From positions 1 to 31,127 of the forward strand of contig CAMUNJ010000003.1 of NCBI GenBank assembly GCA_947090235.1: a stretch of 31,127 nt of DNA, written 5' to 3'. This document shows positions 1 through 7,147 of the stretch, in pieces. How positions within the stretch are numbered: the first letter of the stretch is position 1; the number at the start of each line of letters is the position of its first letter. The translations under genes were made by a program, and so were the position numbers. A model generated the notes under the pieces. The model ran no database searches. It had not been told where the DNA came from and saw only the letters and a list, made by a program, of their open reading frames with translations. This DNA comes from an uncultured Bacillota bacterium (GTDB taxonomy: Bacteria > Bacillota > Clostridia > Christensenellales > UBA1242).

Positions 1-324
1 AAGACAAATTGTAAAGAACAAGAGGTTGTAAAACCAGTAAGTCAGCAACAACTTATGGCTGATAGAATAAATTTTAGATATAATGATCTTTGTGATATTC
101 AAAGAGATTTGCCTTATACATACAATACAAGAGAAAATGTTGAAAGATTTACTACCAGACTAAACAATCTTGCAAAAAATTATAAATTCCTAATGGACGC
201 TAATAGAAGTTTAGGCAGTTATAGACAGGCTGAAAATGACTTAGAAAAGGTGTATGAAGAAGTTGATAAAATAAAGAATATCACAACTAGAAATTATATT
301 TCAGGAAATGTGATTTATCAATAA
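1..324 (+). CDS. C-terminal part of an unrecognised protein (5' truncated by the window edge)
   Basis: The frame is open from the first base to the TAA at 322-324, giving 107 visible residues. An internal ATG at 55 has no Shine-Dalgarno sequence before it, so it is more likely an internal methionine than the start. The visible part is hydrophilic, rich in Asn, Arg, Glu and Lys, and probably mostly helical (for example NDLEKVYEEVDKIKN near the end). It shows no membrane segment, and only one cysteine, close to the window edge. I do not recognise the family. A strong terminator follows directly, so this is the last gene of its unit. Confidence 0.6.
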   Translation, partial: KTNCKEQEVVKPVSQQQLMADRINFRYNDLCDIQRDLPYTYNTRENVERFTTRLNNLAKNYKFLMDANRSLGSYRQAENDLEKVYEEVDKIKNITTRNYISGNVIYQ

Positions 325-330
325 TAAATT

Positions 331-356
331 AAAAAGAGGCATTTTGCCTCTTTTTT
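331..356 (+). terminator. Intrinsic terminator after the truncated first gene
   Basis: An 11-bp perfect stem (331-341 with 345-355) with a three-base loop ends in a run of T. It lies 6 bases after the stop codon of the upstream gene. Confidence 0.85.
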
Positions 357-358
357 GC

Positions 359-387
359 TAGACTTTTTTTGTTTTATTTGTTAATAT
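359..387 (+). promoter_or_regulatory. Probable sigma-A promoter of the HIT-RNase HI gene
   Basis: TAGACT at 359-364 and TAATAT at 382-387 are separated by 17 bases. Transcription would start near 394, just before a GAGAGG ribosome site and the ATG at 406. Assignment is by consensus only. Confidence 0.5.
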
Positions 388-405
388 ATTTTCTGAGAGG
401 TTTAT

Positions 406-1266
406 ATGCAAGATTGTATTTTTTGTAAGATTATTAAAGGTGAAATTCCTTGTTGTAAAATTTACGAGGATGATTATGTTCTTGCTTTTTTGGATATTGC
501 AAAAGATGTTTATGGTCATATTCTGGTATTACCAAAAACTCATTGCAAAAATGTTTTGGATGTTGAAGAAAAAACTTTAAATAAGGTGATGATTGCAGTA
601 AAAAAAATATCTAATCACCTTGTTGATGATTGTGGTTTTGATGGAGTTAATATTTTAAATAATAGTGAAAAGGGTGCTTTAGTTAAACATCTACATTTTC
701 ATATAATTCCAAGACATGATGATGACGGTTTAGAGGTTTTTCCAAAGTTTGCTGGCGACGAATGTGATTTGAACGAAGTTTGTGAAAAACTTAAAATCAA
801 AGAGGAAGTTTTTGAAGCAATTCCTACACAAAAGGTTGTTTTATATACTGATGGGGCTTGTTCTGGCAATCCTGGACTTGGCGGGTTTGGTGCTATTTTA
901 ATTCATAATGGCAAGCAGAAAATTGTGTCTGGCGGGGAAGAAAACACAACTAACAATCGCATGGAACTTATGGCTGTTATAAGTGGATTAGAGGCTATTA
1001 AAGTGCCGTGTGAAGTTGATGTTTTTAGTGATAGTGCTTATGTTGTTAATGCTTTTCTTCAAAACTGGATTGTTTCTTGGCAGGCTAAGGGCTGGAAAAC
1101 TGCTGGAGGAAATGAGGTTTTGAATATTGATCTTTGGAAACGACTTTTAGTTCAAGTTGAAAAACATAAAGTTTCTTGGCATAAAGTTAAAGGTCATGCC
1201 GACAACGAATTAAACAATGCTTGCGACGAGATTGCAAGAAAAGAAATAGACAAATTAAGAAATTAA
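406..1266 (+). CDS. Fusion of a HIT-family hydrolase with ribonuclease HI
   Basis: One uninterrupted 286-residue frame carries two complete enzymes. Residues 1 to about 118 are a HIT domain of the HINT/Hit type: CIFCKIIKGEIP at the N-terminus and the triad motif KHLHFHII with H95, H97 and H99. C4, C7, H46 and H95 could form the zinc site of some HIT proteins. After a charged linker (about 116-140), residues 142-286 are RNase HI with all catalytic residues: D149 in YTDGACSGNPG, E187 in RMELMA, D209 in SDSAYV, H264 in KGHADN and D274 in CDEIAR. HIT enzymes cleave nucleoside phosphoramidates or dinucleotides, and RNase HI degrades RNA in RNA:DNA hybrids. The start has GAGAGG upstream. Each half has normal family length, so this is a true fusion in this sequence rather than two overlapping genes. 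The joint role is unknown; repair of adenylated RNA-DNA ends is one possibility. Confidence 0.9.
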   Translation: MQDCIFCKIIKGEIPCCKIYEDDYVLAFLDIAKDVYGHILVLPKTHCKNVLDVEEKTLNKVMIAVKKISNHLVDDCGFDGVNILNNSEKGALVKHLHFHIIPRHDDDGLEVFPKFAGDECDLNEVCEKLKIKEEVFEAIPTQKVVLYTDGACSGNPGLGGFGAILIHNGKQKIVSGGEENTTNNRMELMAVISGLEAIKVPCEVDVFSDSAYVVNAFLQNWIVSWQAKGWKTAGGNEVLNIDLWKRLLVQVEKHKVSWHKVKGHADNELNNACDEIARKEIDKLRN

Positions 1267-1288
1267 TTTGTTTTTTTGTTTATATCAT

Positions 1289-1489
1289 GTTTACTTTTCT
1301 TTTAAAGAAAAGTAAACAAAAGAAAACTAATTCTAAGCCTTCTCATCTTTTAACAAAAATTTCTAATGCTTAGAAAGTTTTATTTTATTTTTAAATAAAA
1401 AAGAAAAACAACGCTTTTTCGTTTTCAATCTAAAACTCCAAAAGCGTTGTTGTTTATTTGCTTCTTTTTGTATTAAGGAAAGAAATACA
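1289..1489. repeat. Composite four-hairpin intergenic element, copy 1
   Basis: Order: hairpin 1 (1289-1317, 14-bp perfect arms, one-base loop); the spacer CAAAAGAAAACTAA (1317-1330); hairpin 2 (1331-1338 with 1368-1375); an AT-rich middle; a hairpin 2-like stem (1407-1418 with 1441-1452, 12 bp); a degenerate spacer; and a degenerate hairpin 1 (about 1462-1489). The same plan occurs at 15832-16042 and 16975-17163. Read on the minus strand, the 1407-1452 stem is followed by a T-rich tract and probably terminates the ABC exporter operon. It contains no open frame of note and fills the whole gap. Confidence 0.7.
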
Positions 1490-1493
1490 ATAT

Positions 1494-3221
1494 TTATAAT
1501 TCTTGGCGTTTAAAGATTTGTATACTTGCAAATATGGTTAGGGCAATAAAAGCGGAAAGATAACATAATGATAACCAGAAGTTTGCACCACTATATATCA
1601 AACTTGTAAGAAAACTATTTCCCCAAACTCCGCCACCAAAGAAGAAAGAAAGATCGGTATGGATAAAAGGTAAAAATTTTATAAATGCTGATTTGGCGAG
1701 TAGGGTATTTGTTATTAGTGCAAATATATAAACAAGATAAGAAACAACTACAGAAAATACAGGATTTGAAAATAGTAAAGCAATGAATGAGGTAAGCAAG
1801 ATATAGAATGTATTTGAGATAAATAGGCTTATGATTTTATAAATAAAATTCCAAAATGGAGCAACGCCAAAAGCCGAGCCAGCAGAAAAGACACAAATAA
1901 GTACGCTTCCGCTAGCAGTTCCATAAATACAAACTCCAATAATTAGCAATATAATTGCAAGCATTAAATGTGCAATCAAACTTATTGTAATCAAGGCTGA
2001 TATTTTGGCAAAGTAAAGTTTAGTTCTTGAAGTTGGCTTAGTAAGATTCATTCTCATAAGACCATCATGTCTTTCACCAGAAAAGATAATACAAGCAAGA
2101 TAAATCATTATAAGGCTTAAAAGTAAACTTGCGACTGATACTAAATAATAAGCAAAATCATAACCATTTGTTTTTATTCCACAATTAGTATTAAAATTTA
2201 TACCTGTTAAAGATTTAGAATATAGTATTTGATTTTCTATCATGTAGATATTAAATTTTGTTTCTTCGTTTAAAGAATATATAGAAATTTCTTGAAAACC
2301 AAGATATTCGCTTTCATTTGCTGTTCTTGTTTTTAATCTTTCTATATTTACTAAATTATCTATTGTTTGTAGTGCAATTTCACAAGTGGCTTTGTAGTCG
2401 GTAATCATACTTCTAAATTTTATGATAGTTTTGCTATCATTTTCATTTGATAAATTAGATACATAGAATTTTTCTATATTTTGCGATTGAGTTTGTAAAA
2501 ATAAATTTAAATCTTCTCTAAAATCGTTTTCTATATATGATAAAAACTCGTTATTTAAAGTTATTTTCTTTATTTCTGCACAAGAAGAAATCATATTGTC
2601 TACGCCATTCTTATAACTCTTCCAAATTGTTTTGCATAGGCTTATAAGAGCATCTCTATCATTTTCAAGTGCATTTATGTCTTCCATAGTGCTTGGGAGG
2701 GTAGAACGAATGTTGCGAAGTAAAGAATTATAGTTGTTAAAATCATTTGCTTTAATTATATAATTATAGGCGGTTTGAGAATTTTTTATTGAATCAAAGT
2801 ATTGTAGAAGATTGCCGCTTGCAGTGTATATATCTGTTAAAAGTTTGGTGTTGTAGTTTGCAGTATCTATTGCATTTTCTAATTCGTAAAAAAACGATTT
2901 AAAAATAACGCCAACTCGAGAATTTAATTCTTCGATTTGTTTTTGGCTATTAAAGTTCTCCACGAAATCAAACTTTTCGTTAAGTTTTTTATTTAAATAT
3001 TCTTTTCCATCAGCAATAGCCGAGTTTTGTGAATTGAAGTTGGTGTTTAGGCTTGAAAGGCTATTTCCAGAGATATTTGTTTCAAAGTTTTTTCGTGGTG
3101 TAGGAGAGAAGATAAAAGATGATATTATTATTGAAACAAAAAGGCAACCAATCATTATATAAAAGGTTGGTTTTAATAAAATCTTTTTTATTTCTGCCCA
3201 AGTCAATTTAAAAAATTTCAT
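1494..3221 (-). CDS. ABC-2 type transporter permease
   Basis: Membrane partner of the ATPase encoded just upstream on the same strand. The start is taken as the ATG at 3221-3219 (MKFFKLTWAEIKKILLKP), because it has AAAGGA five bases before it and begins one base after the ATPase stop; a longer frame from 3248 overlaps the ATPase and lacks such a site. The 575-residue product has one membrane segment near residues 19-41, then a long extracytoplasmic helical region of about 300 residues, then about six hydrophobic segments in the last 220 residues. This is the layout of ABC-2 exporter permeases of the BcrB/lantibiotic-immunity type. The sequence LMRMNLTKPTSRTKLYFAKI lies on the cytoplasmic side, as in family members. 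The substrate cannot be told; export of a peptide, lipid or antibiotic is usual for the family. Confidence 0.8.
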   Translation of the reverse strand: MKFFKLTWAEIKKILLKPTFYIMIGCLFVSIIISSFIFSPTPRKNFETNISGNSLSSLNTNFNSQNSAIADGKEYLNKKLNEKFDFVENFNSQKQIEELNSRVGVIFKSFFYELENAIDTANYNTKLLTDIYTASGNLLQYFDSIKNSQTAYNYIIKANDFNNYNSLLRNIRSTLPSTMEDINALENDRDALISLCKTIWKSYKNGVDNMISSCAEIKKITLNNEFLSYIENDFREDLNLFLQTQSQNIEKFYVSNLSNENDSKTIIKFRSMITDYKATCEIALQTIDNLVNIERLKTRTANESEYLGFQEISIYSLNEETKFNIYMIENQILYSKSLTGINFNTNCGIKTNGYDFAYYLVSVASLLLSLIMIYLACIIFSGERHDGLMRMNLTKPTSRTKLYFAKISALITISLIAHLMLAIILLIIGVCIYGTASGSVLICVFSAGSAFGVAPFWNFIYKIISLFISNTFYILLTSFIALLFSNPVFSVVVSYLVYIFALITNTLLAKSAFIKFLPFIHTDLSFFFGGGVWGNSFLTSLIYSGANFWLSLCYLSAFIALTIFASIQIFKRQEL

Positions 3222-3222
3222 T

Positions 3223-4146
3223 TTAATCCTTTTTCTTTTTGTTTGCAATAGTGCTTAAAAATTTTTGTTCTAGTGCAACTTTTACATTTCCAAATCCATA
3301 AACCTCAATATCGTGTTTTGCGAGAAGATTGATTATTTTTGCACGATCTTCTTTTTCGCAATGAAGATATATCTTTTGGTCTTTTATTTTACAAACTATT
3401 GCAAGTTGAGTTTTTAAAATTTCAACTGCTTTTTGTGGATTGTTTACATTTATAAAGGTGTTAATTTGATTTTTGCTTATTGTATCAATATGATTTTTAT
3501 CAAATTCATCCTTTTTCTTTCCTTTGTCTATAATGATAAATCTATCGCAAAGATTTTGTAATTCAGATAAAATATGACTTGATATAAATATTGTAACTTT
3601 TGTCTTGGCTGTCAAATCCTTCAAAAATTTTCGTATTTGTATAATTCCTTCGGCATCTAAACCATTTGTAGGCTCGTCCAAAATGAGAATTTTAGGATTG
3701 TTTAATAAAGCCTGTGCTATGCCAAGTCGTTGCTTCATTCCTAAAGAGTACTTGCCTACTTTATCATCCTTGCGATCAAATAGTCCAACCAATTTCAAAA
3801 CTTTTTCAATTCGTGCGTTGTCGATTTTGTCAAAATATGATGCAAAATATTGCAAATTTTGCTTTGCGCTCATATATTCATAAAAATGAGGTGCTTCTAC
3901 AATTGCTCCTATATTGACAAGAGCCTTTTCGCGATTTTGAATATTTTGACCACAAATTTCAATCTCGCCAGCAGTTGCTTTTATTAGACCAGTTATAAGT
4001 TTGATTGTGGTACTTTTACCTGCTCCATTTGCACCAATAAATCCTACAATTTCACCTTGATATAACGAAAAAGAAAGGTTATCAACTGCAGTCAATTCCT
4101 TATATTGTTTTGTTAGGTTACAAACTTTCAAAACGATATTATTCAT
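3223..4146 (-). CDS. ABC transporter ATP-binding protein (BcrA-like)
   Basis: Energises the permease at 1494-3221. The 307-residue protein has a Walker A motif GANGAGKST (residues 38-46), a signature SLGMKQ (134-139) and Walker B ILILDEPTNGLD with D157 and E158, followed by the switch histidine in ISSHILSEL. The last 90 residues form the accessory C-terminal domain typical of BcrA-like ATPases paired with ABC-2 permeases. It is co-transcribed with the permease (one-base gap). There is no Shine-Dalgarno sequence before the ATG. Instead, a promoter with its -10 box ending six bases upstream suggests the mRNA begins at the start codon. Confidence 0.9.
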   Translation of the reverse strand: MNNIVLKVCNLTKQYKELTAVDNLSFSLYQGEIVGFIGANGAGKSTTIKLITGLIKATAGEIEICGQNIQNREKALVNIGAIVEAPHFYEYMSAKQNLQYFASYFDKIDNARIEKVLKLVGLFDRKDDKVGKYSLGMKQRLGIAQALLNNPKILILDEPTNGLDAEGIIQIRKFLKDLTAKTKVTIFISSHILSELQNLCDRFIIIDKGKKKDEFDKNHIDTISKNQINTFINVNNPQKAVEILKTQLAIVCKIKDQKIYLHCEKEDRAKIINLLAKHDIEVYGFGNVKVALEQKFLSTIANKKKKD

Positions 4147-4152
4147 ATAAAT

Positions 4153-4181
4153 ATATTACCATATATTTAATTATTTGTAAA
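4153..4181 (-). promoter_or_regulatory. Promoter of the ABC operon, placed for a leaderless mRNA
   Basis: On the minus strand TTTACA (4181-4176) and TAATAT (4158-4153) are 17 bases apart. Six bases separate the -10 box from the ATG at 4146, so the A of ATG falls where +1 is expected. No ribosome site precedes the gene. Confidence 0.6.
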
Positions 4182-4201
4182 TAGTAAATTTAATTTATTT
4201 T

Positions 4202-4247
4202 AAAAAAGATAATCCCATTTGTCTTTATATTCAAGAGAAATGGGATT
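4202..4247 (-). terminator. Intrinsic terminator after the DUF4364 gene
   Basis: A 10-bp perfect stem (AATCCCATTT at 4211-4220 with AAATGGGATT at 4238-4247) is followed on the minus strand by a run of six T (4207-4202). It separates the DUF4364 gene from the ABC operon. Confidence 0.75.
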
Positions 4248-4283
4248 TGTATTTATTTTGCTCAATCTTTTTTAATAAAAGAT
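4211..4283. repeat. Possible half copy of the four-hairpin element
   Basis: The stem at 4211-4247, the spacer GTATTTATTTTG, and a short hairpin ATCTTTT/AAAAGAT (4265-4271 with 4277-4283) repeat the order hairpin 2, T-rich spacer, hairpin 1 seen in the right half of the copies at 1289, 15832 and 16975. The similarity is architectural more than by sequence, so this is tentative. Confidence 0.3.
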
Positions 4284-4292
4284 AAAATAATG

Positions 4293-4850
4293 TTAATCTG
4301 TATTTATAAGAGTGCCGTAAATCATTTCATAGATGGATGGTGCTTTGTTTTTCCATTTATGGATTGCTTCGTTGGCAGATTGGCGAGAAGGTGCTTTAAT
4401 TTTAAGTTCAAACATAGGGGCGGTAACAAGAGGCTCATAAATTCGAAGGATAACGTTGTAAGAGCCATCTTCATTTTTACTATAAGTTGCAGTATATTCT
4501 TGAGAAGATTTTACTGTCAAGCGATTTGCCTGAATATATTGAGATATTTCTTCACGCTTAGCAAGCGGCAAACGACGATAAAGATAACTCAAACATTCTC
4601 TGCCTTCATAGGTGAGTGCAAAAAGTTCCTTGCCTTCACTTTCGTTGCCAAGTTTGTAAAAAAGATTGGTGTCAACAAGGTCATGTATAATAGCCTTGCA
4701 ATCCATATAGTTTTTTATCCATTCATTTTTAACAGAACAAATATCAAGAATAGAATCCTCGGTTAGAGGAATTTCCATCTTGTCCACCACGAAAAGCATT
4801 GTTAATTTGTCGAGAATTGCCTGTTCTTTGTCTGAAAGTATCTTATCCAT
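4293..4850 (-). CDS. DUF4364 family protein, winged-helix-like
   Basis: The 185-residue product matches the DUF4364 pattern of Clostridia: an N-terminal helical winged-helix-like part (ILDKLTMLFVVDKMEIPLTE, then helices and FALTYEGRECLSYL) and a C-terminal part rich in beta strands (NVILRIYEPLVTAPMFELKI). The family is thought to be regulatory, but no target is established and none can be read here. The ATG at 4850-4848 is chosen (MDKILSDKEQ) over an upstream TTG at 4868, because a -35/-10 pair ends eight bases before that ATG and the TTG would fall inside the promoter. It has no Shine-Dalgarno site, so it may be translated from a leaderless mRNA. It is transcribed separately from the ABC operon. 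Confidence 0.7.
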   Translation of the reverse strand: MDKILSDKEQAILDKLTMLFVVDKMEIPLTEDSILDICSVKNEWIKNYMDCKAIIHDLVDTNLFYKLGNESEGKELFALTYEGRECLSYLYRRLPLAKREEISQYIQANRLTVKSSQEYTATYSKNEDGSYNVILRIYEPLVTAPMFELKIKAPSRQSANEAIHKWKNKAPSIYEMIYGTLINTD

Positions 4851-4858
4851 ATTGATAT

Positions 4859-4887
4859 ATATTAGCAAAAAAGAGAAAAACTTGCAA
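4859..4887 (-). promoter_or_regulatory. Promoter of the DUF4364 gene, placed for a leaderless mRNA
   Basis: Minus strand TTGCAA (4887-4882), a 17-base spacer and TAATAT (4864-4859), with eight bases to the ATG at 4850. Confidence 0.6.
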
Positions 4888-4914
4888 ATTATTTTATCAA
4901 GTCTTGCAATATTG

Positions 4915-4943
4915 TTGGAATTTTTTTTATAATATGATAAAAT
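4915..4943 (+). promoter_or_regulatory. Promoter region of the 4966 gene
   Basis: TTGGAA (4915-4920) and TAAAAT (4938-4943) are 17 bases apart. TTGCAA (4904-4909) with TATAAT (4928-4933), 18 bases apart, is an alternative. It is divergent from the DUF4364 promoter, so the two genes share a 115-base control region. Confidence 0.5.
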
Positions 4944-4965
4944 AATCGTAATTAAGGGGTGAAAA

Positions 4966-5745
4966 ATGAATAATACAGATGCTAAAAAAATTCAATATTT
5001 TGTTGCTCTTTGTGATGATCTTATTACTTGCAAGTTTTTAGTTGCCGAAAGCAAGATTCAAAAATTGCTAGTTGCATTGGCAGAAACTCAACCTATTTAT
5101 GAACTTGTTTCTGATTGTATGGAAATGTTTAATCGTGACAGAGAAATGAACAAGGCTTTTGTGACAGATGGGAAAGGGCGTTTTTATTGTGTTTTGCCAA
5201 GCGAGGAATACAAACTTATTGCACTAGTTTTTTGTACGCTTGCAGACATTGATCAAAAGAAAATTGATTTTACAGATTTTATCAAAAGGTTTTTTGATGA
5301 TGAAGAAGGCGTGAATTGTTATACTAGTTTTGCTAGAAGAATGATTGTTCCTTTTAGAGAACTTATTGCAGAGGCTTTTGGGATAGCAAAACGCTATACA
5401 ACTCAAGAAGAAAGCCAAGAAGACAATGATGAAAAACAAGAAGTTGTTAATGATAGTGATAATTTGCTTGTAGAGCCAAGCAAACTTTATGAGGATTGCA
5501 AAAACATTGTAAACGATATGTTAATTGAACTTGAAGAAAACGAGAGGCATTATGATAGGCATATCAGCGATTTAAAATCAATTTTACAACAACTTGCAAT
5601 TGCTTGTGACAATCAAGATTACAATCTTATTTATGCACTTAGTATAGGTGCTAGATTCGCAAGTAAAGGTGTTAAATTTGTCAAGTTTTTGATGAGGGAA
5701 TTTGAAGCAATAGTCAATGCTTTAAGTCTAGAGGAAAGTGAATAA
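4966..5745 (+). CDS. Hypothetical protein, helical, with an acidic linker
   Basis: A 259-residue soluble protein with a clear ribosome site (AAGGGGTGAAAA before the ATG). I do not recognise it. Residues 1-145 look like a compact helical domain with scattered cysteines. Residues about 146-170 are an acidic, low-complexity linker (EESQEDNDEKQEVVNDSD). Residues 171-259 are again helical (KLYEDCKNIVNDMLIELEEN onward) and may form a coiled-coil or helical bundle. There is no signal peptide or membrane segment. Its stop overlaps the start of the TfoX-N gene by one base (TAATG), so the two are translated from one message. Confidence 0.7.
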   Translation: MNNTDAKKIQYFVALCDDLITCKFLVAESKIQKLLVALAETQPIYELVSDCMEMFNRDREMNKAFVTDGKGRFYCVLPSEEYKLIALVFCTLADIDQKKIDFTDFIKRFFDDEEGVNCYTSFARRMIVPFRELIAEAFGIAKRYTTQEESQEDNDEKQEVVNDSDNLLVEPSKLYEDCKNIVNDMLIELEENERHYDRHISDLKSILQQLAIACDNQDYNLIYALSIGARFASKGVKFVKFLMREFEAIVNALSLEESE

Positions 5746-6041
5746 TGTCTACTACTAAAGATTTTAGAGATTATGTAGTTGAACAACTTTGCCAAATTGG
5801 AGAATTGACTTGTCGCCCAATGATGGGTGAATATTTGTTATATTTGAATGGCAATCTCTTTGGCGGAATATATGAAAATCGCGTTTTAATTAAACGAGTT
5901 GACAGCAATAAGCATTTCAATCTAAAAGAAGAAATACCTTATAATGGTGCAAAGCCAATGTATATGATAGAAGATTTAGAAGACTTGGAGAAAGTCAAAG
6001 AAATTATATTTCAAACACTTGATGGATTGCAAAAAAAATAA
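5745..6041 (+). CDS. TfoX N-terminal domain protein
   Basis: The 98-residue product is a stand-alone TfoX-N domain: it begins with FRDYVVEQLCQIGELTCRPMMGEYLLY, carries the typical LFGGIYENRVLIKR strand pair, and ends with a helix EDLEKVKEIIFQTLDGL. In gamma-proteobacteria TfoX/Sxy activates competence genes, but single-domain homologues in Gram-positives have no proven role, so the competence function should not be carried over. Its start overlaps the preceding stop by one base, and it is followed at once by a terminator. Confidence 0.8.
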   Translation: MSTTKDFRDYVVEQLCQIGELTCRPMMGEYLLYLNGNLFGGIYENRVLIKRVDSNKHFNLKEEIPYNGAKPMYMIEDLEDLEKVKEIIFQTLDGLQKK

Positions 6042-6077
6042 AGATATTATAAAAAAGGATTTTATAATATCTTTTTT
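6040..6077. terminator. Bidirectional terminator between convergent genes
   Basis: A 15-bp perfect stem (6040-6054 with 6060-6074), flanked by A-runs on the left and T-runs on the right, serves the TfoX-N gene on the plus strand and ylbJ on the minus strand. It reaches into the stop codons of both genes. Confidence 0.85.
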
Positions 6078-6999
6078 AAACAAACAATAAGATAAAGCCG
6101 CAAACTATTGTGGCGAATATTGCATGTGTAATTTTTTGCAATATAAAAAGGCTGACTGGCATTTTTAGTTTGTTTAGCATTGTCAATGATTGTAAAATAG
6201 TTGATAATCCGCCAAAAGAGATAACAAAAGTGCAGGCAAGTGTGGCAAGTTTGAGTGGAAGTATAGATGCAATATCCAAACATCCTTTGGTGATTTCTAT
6301 TAATCCTTCTAAAGTGCCAACTATACTTACTGGAAAGAGATTAAAAAATGGTGCTAATGACCTTATGAATACAAAGAATATTGCTATTATTGTTGCCACT
6401 GCTATTATGCTTAAAGCACTATCATTTACTATATCTCCAATGCTTAAAGGTTGCTTTTGAGGGGAGTTTGAATAAATTTTGACATCATCTTCTTTTGCTT
6501 TTAAGTTTTTATATAAAAAACCATTTATAATCGCACCCAAAACATGAGCGATAAAAATTACATATCCAAAAAGGCTTGACTTTAGCATGCCTGCTCCAAC
6601 TGCTCCAATTATAAACATTGGCCCAGAAGTTGAACAGAACGATGTCATTCGATATGCTTGGGCTTTTGAAATTTGACCAGAAAGATAAAGGTCTGCTGTC
6701 ATTTTTGCTCCAACTGGATAGCCAGAAATTATACTCATAAAAAAGACAAAACTAGCATGAGGTGGGCAATTAAAAAATCTGGAAATTGGTTTTGAAAATA
6801 TCTTTGCAAAAGATTGAACATGTCCTAAACTAGAAAGAATTTTAGTCAAAAATATAAAAGGCAAAACGCAAGGTAAAACATTCAATGCCCAAGCCTTAAA
6901 ACCATTTAATGCTTCTTGCATATAAATTGTTGGCTGCACAACCATGCATATAATCACATATAAAATAAAAATAGATAAAAATATACTAAATTTTTTCAA
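6076..6999 (-). CDS. ylbJ: YlbJ-like sporulation integral membrane protein
   Basis: The 307-residue product is almost entirely hydrophobic, with about eight membrane segments and the nucleoside-recognition (Gate) domain arrangement. Diagnostic stretches are LPCVLPFIFLTKIL near residue 42, FFMSIISGYPVGAKMTADLY near 85 and FCSTSGPMFIIGAVGAGML near 120, as in YlbJ and its relatives SpoVV and SpmA/SpmB. YlbJ is expressed in the mother cell and is needed for heat-resistant spores; related proteins move dipicolinate. It starts with TTG at 6999, supported by CGAGGTAG five to eight bases upstream. It is a single-gene unit, divergent from pta. Confidence 0.8.
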   Translation of the reverse strand: MKKFSIFLSIFILYVIICMVVQPTIYMQEALNGFKAWALNVLPCVLPFIFLTKILSSLGHVQSFAKIFSKPISRFFNCPPHASFVFFMSIISGYPVGAKMTADLYLSGQISKAQAYRMTSFCSTSGPMFIIGAVGAGMLKSSLFGYVIFIAHVLGAIINGFLYKNLKAKEDDVKIYSNSPQKQPLSIGDIVNDSALSIIAVATIIAIFFVFIRSLAPFFNLFPVSIVGTLEGLIEITKGCLDIASILPLKLATLACTFVISFGGLSTILQSLTMLNKLKMPVSLFILQKITHAIFATIVCGFILLFV

Positions 7000-7016
7000 A
7001 ACTACCTCGAAATAAT

Positions 7017-7045
7017 TTGACTAAGATTGCTAATATATTTATAAT
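7017..7045 (+). promoter_or_regulatory. Promoter of the pta-ackA operon
   Basis: TTGACT (7017-7022), 17 bases, TATAAT (7040-7045). Transcription from about 7052 leaves a leader of roughly 95 bases before the pta start. The leader contains an imperfect hairpin (about 7086-7112: ATGGCTT facing AAGACCAT), but I recognise no known riboswitch. Confidence 0.65.
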
Positions 7046-7147
7046 TAATATTGTCTATAAATGGACAACCCGTTTATTTTAATATATGGCTTGAAGGTAA
7101 CTTTAAGACCATTATAATTTTTTAAATTGCTTATAAAAGGAATGATT

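Noticed and set aside
55..324. ATG at 55 as the start of a complete 89-residue gene
   Set aside because: No ribosome site before it, and the frame is open to base 1; it is better read as the end of a longer gene.
4290..4766. 158-codon plus-strand frame opposite the DUF4364 gene
   Set aside because: The minus-strand gene has a family match, promoter and terminator; the plus frame has none.
5745..6041. TfoX-N protein as evidence of a competence system
   Set aside because: Single TfoX-N domains are widespread in Gram-positives without a shown competence role, and no com genes are in the window.
7046..7147. pta leader as a riboswitch
   Set aside because: Only an imperfect hairpin is visible and none of the conserved cores of known riboswitches is seen.
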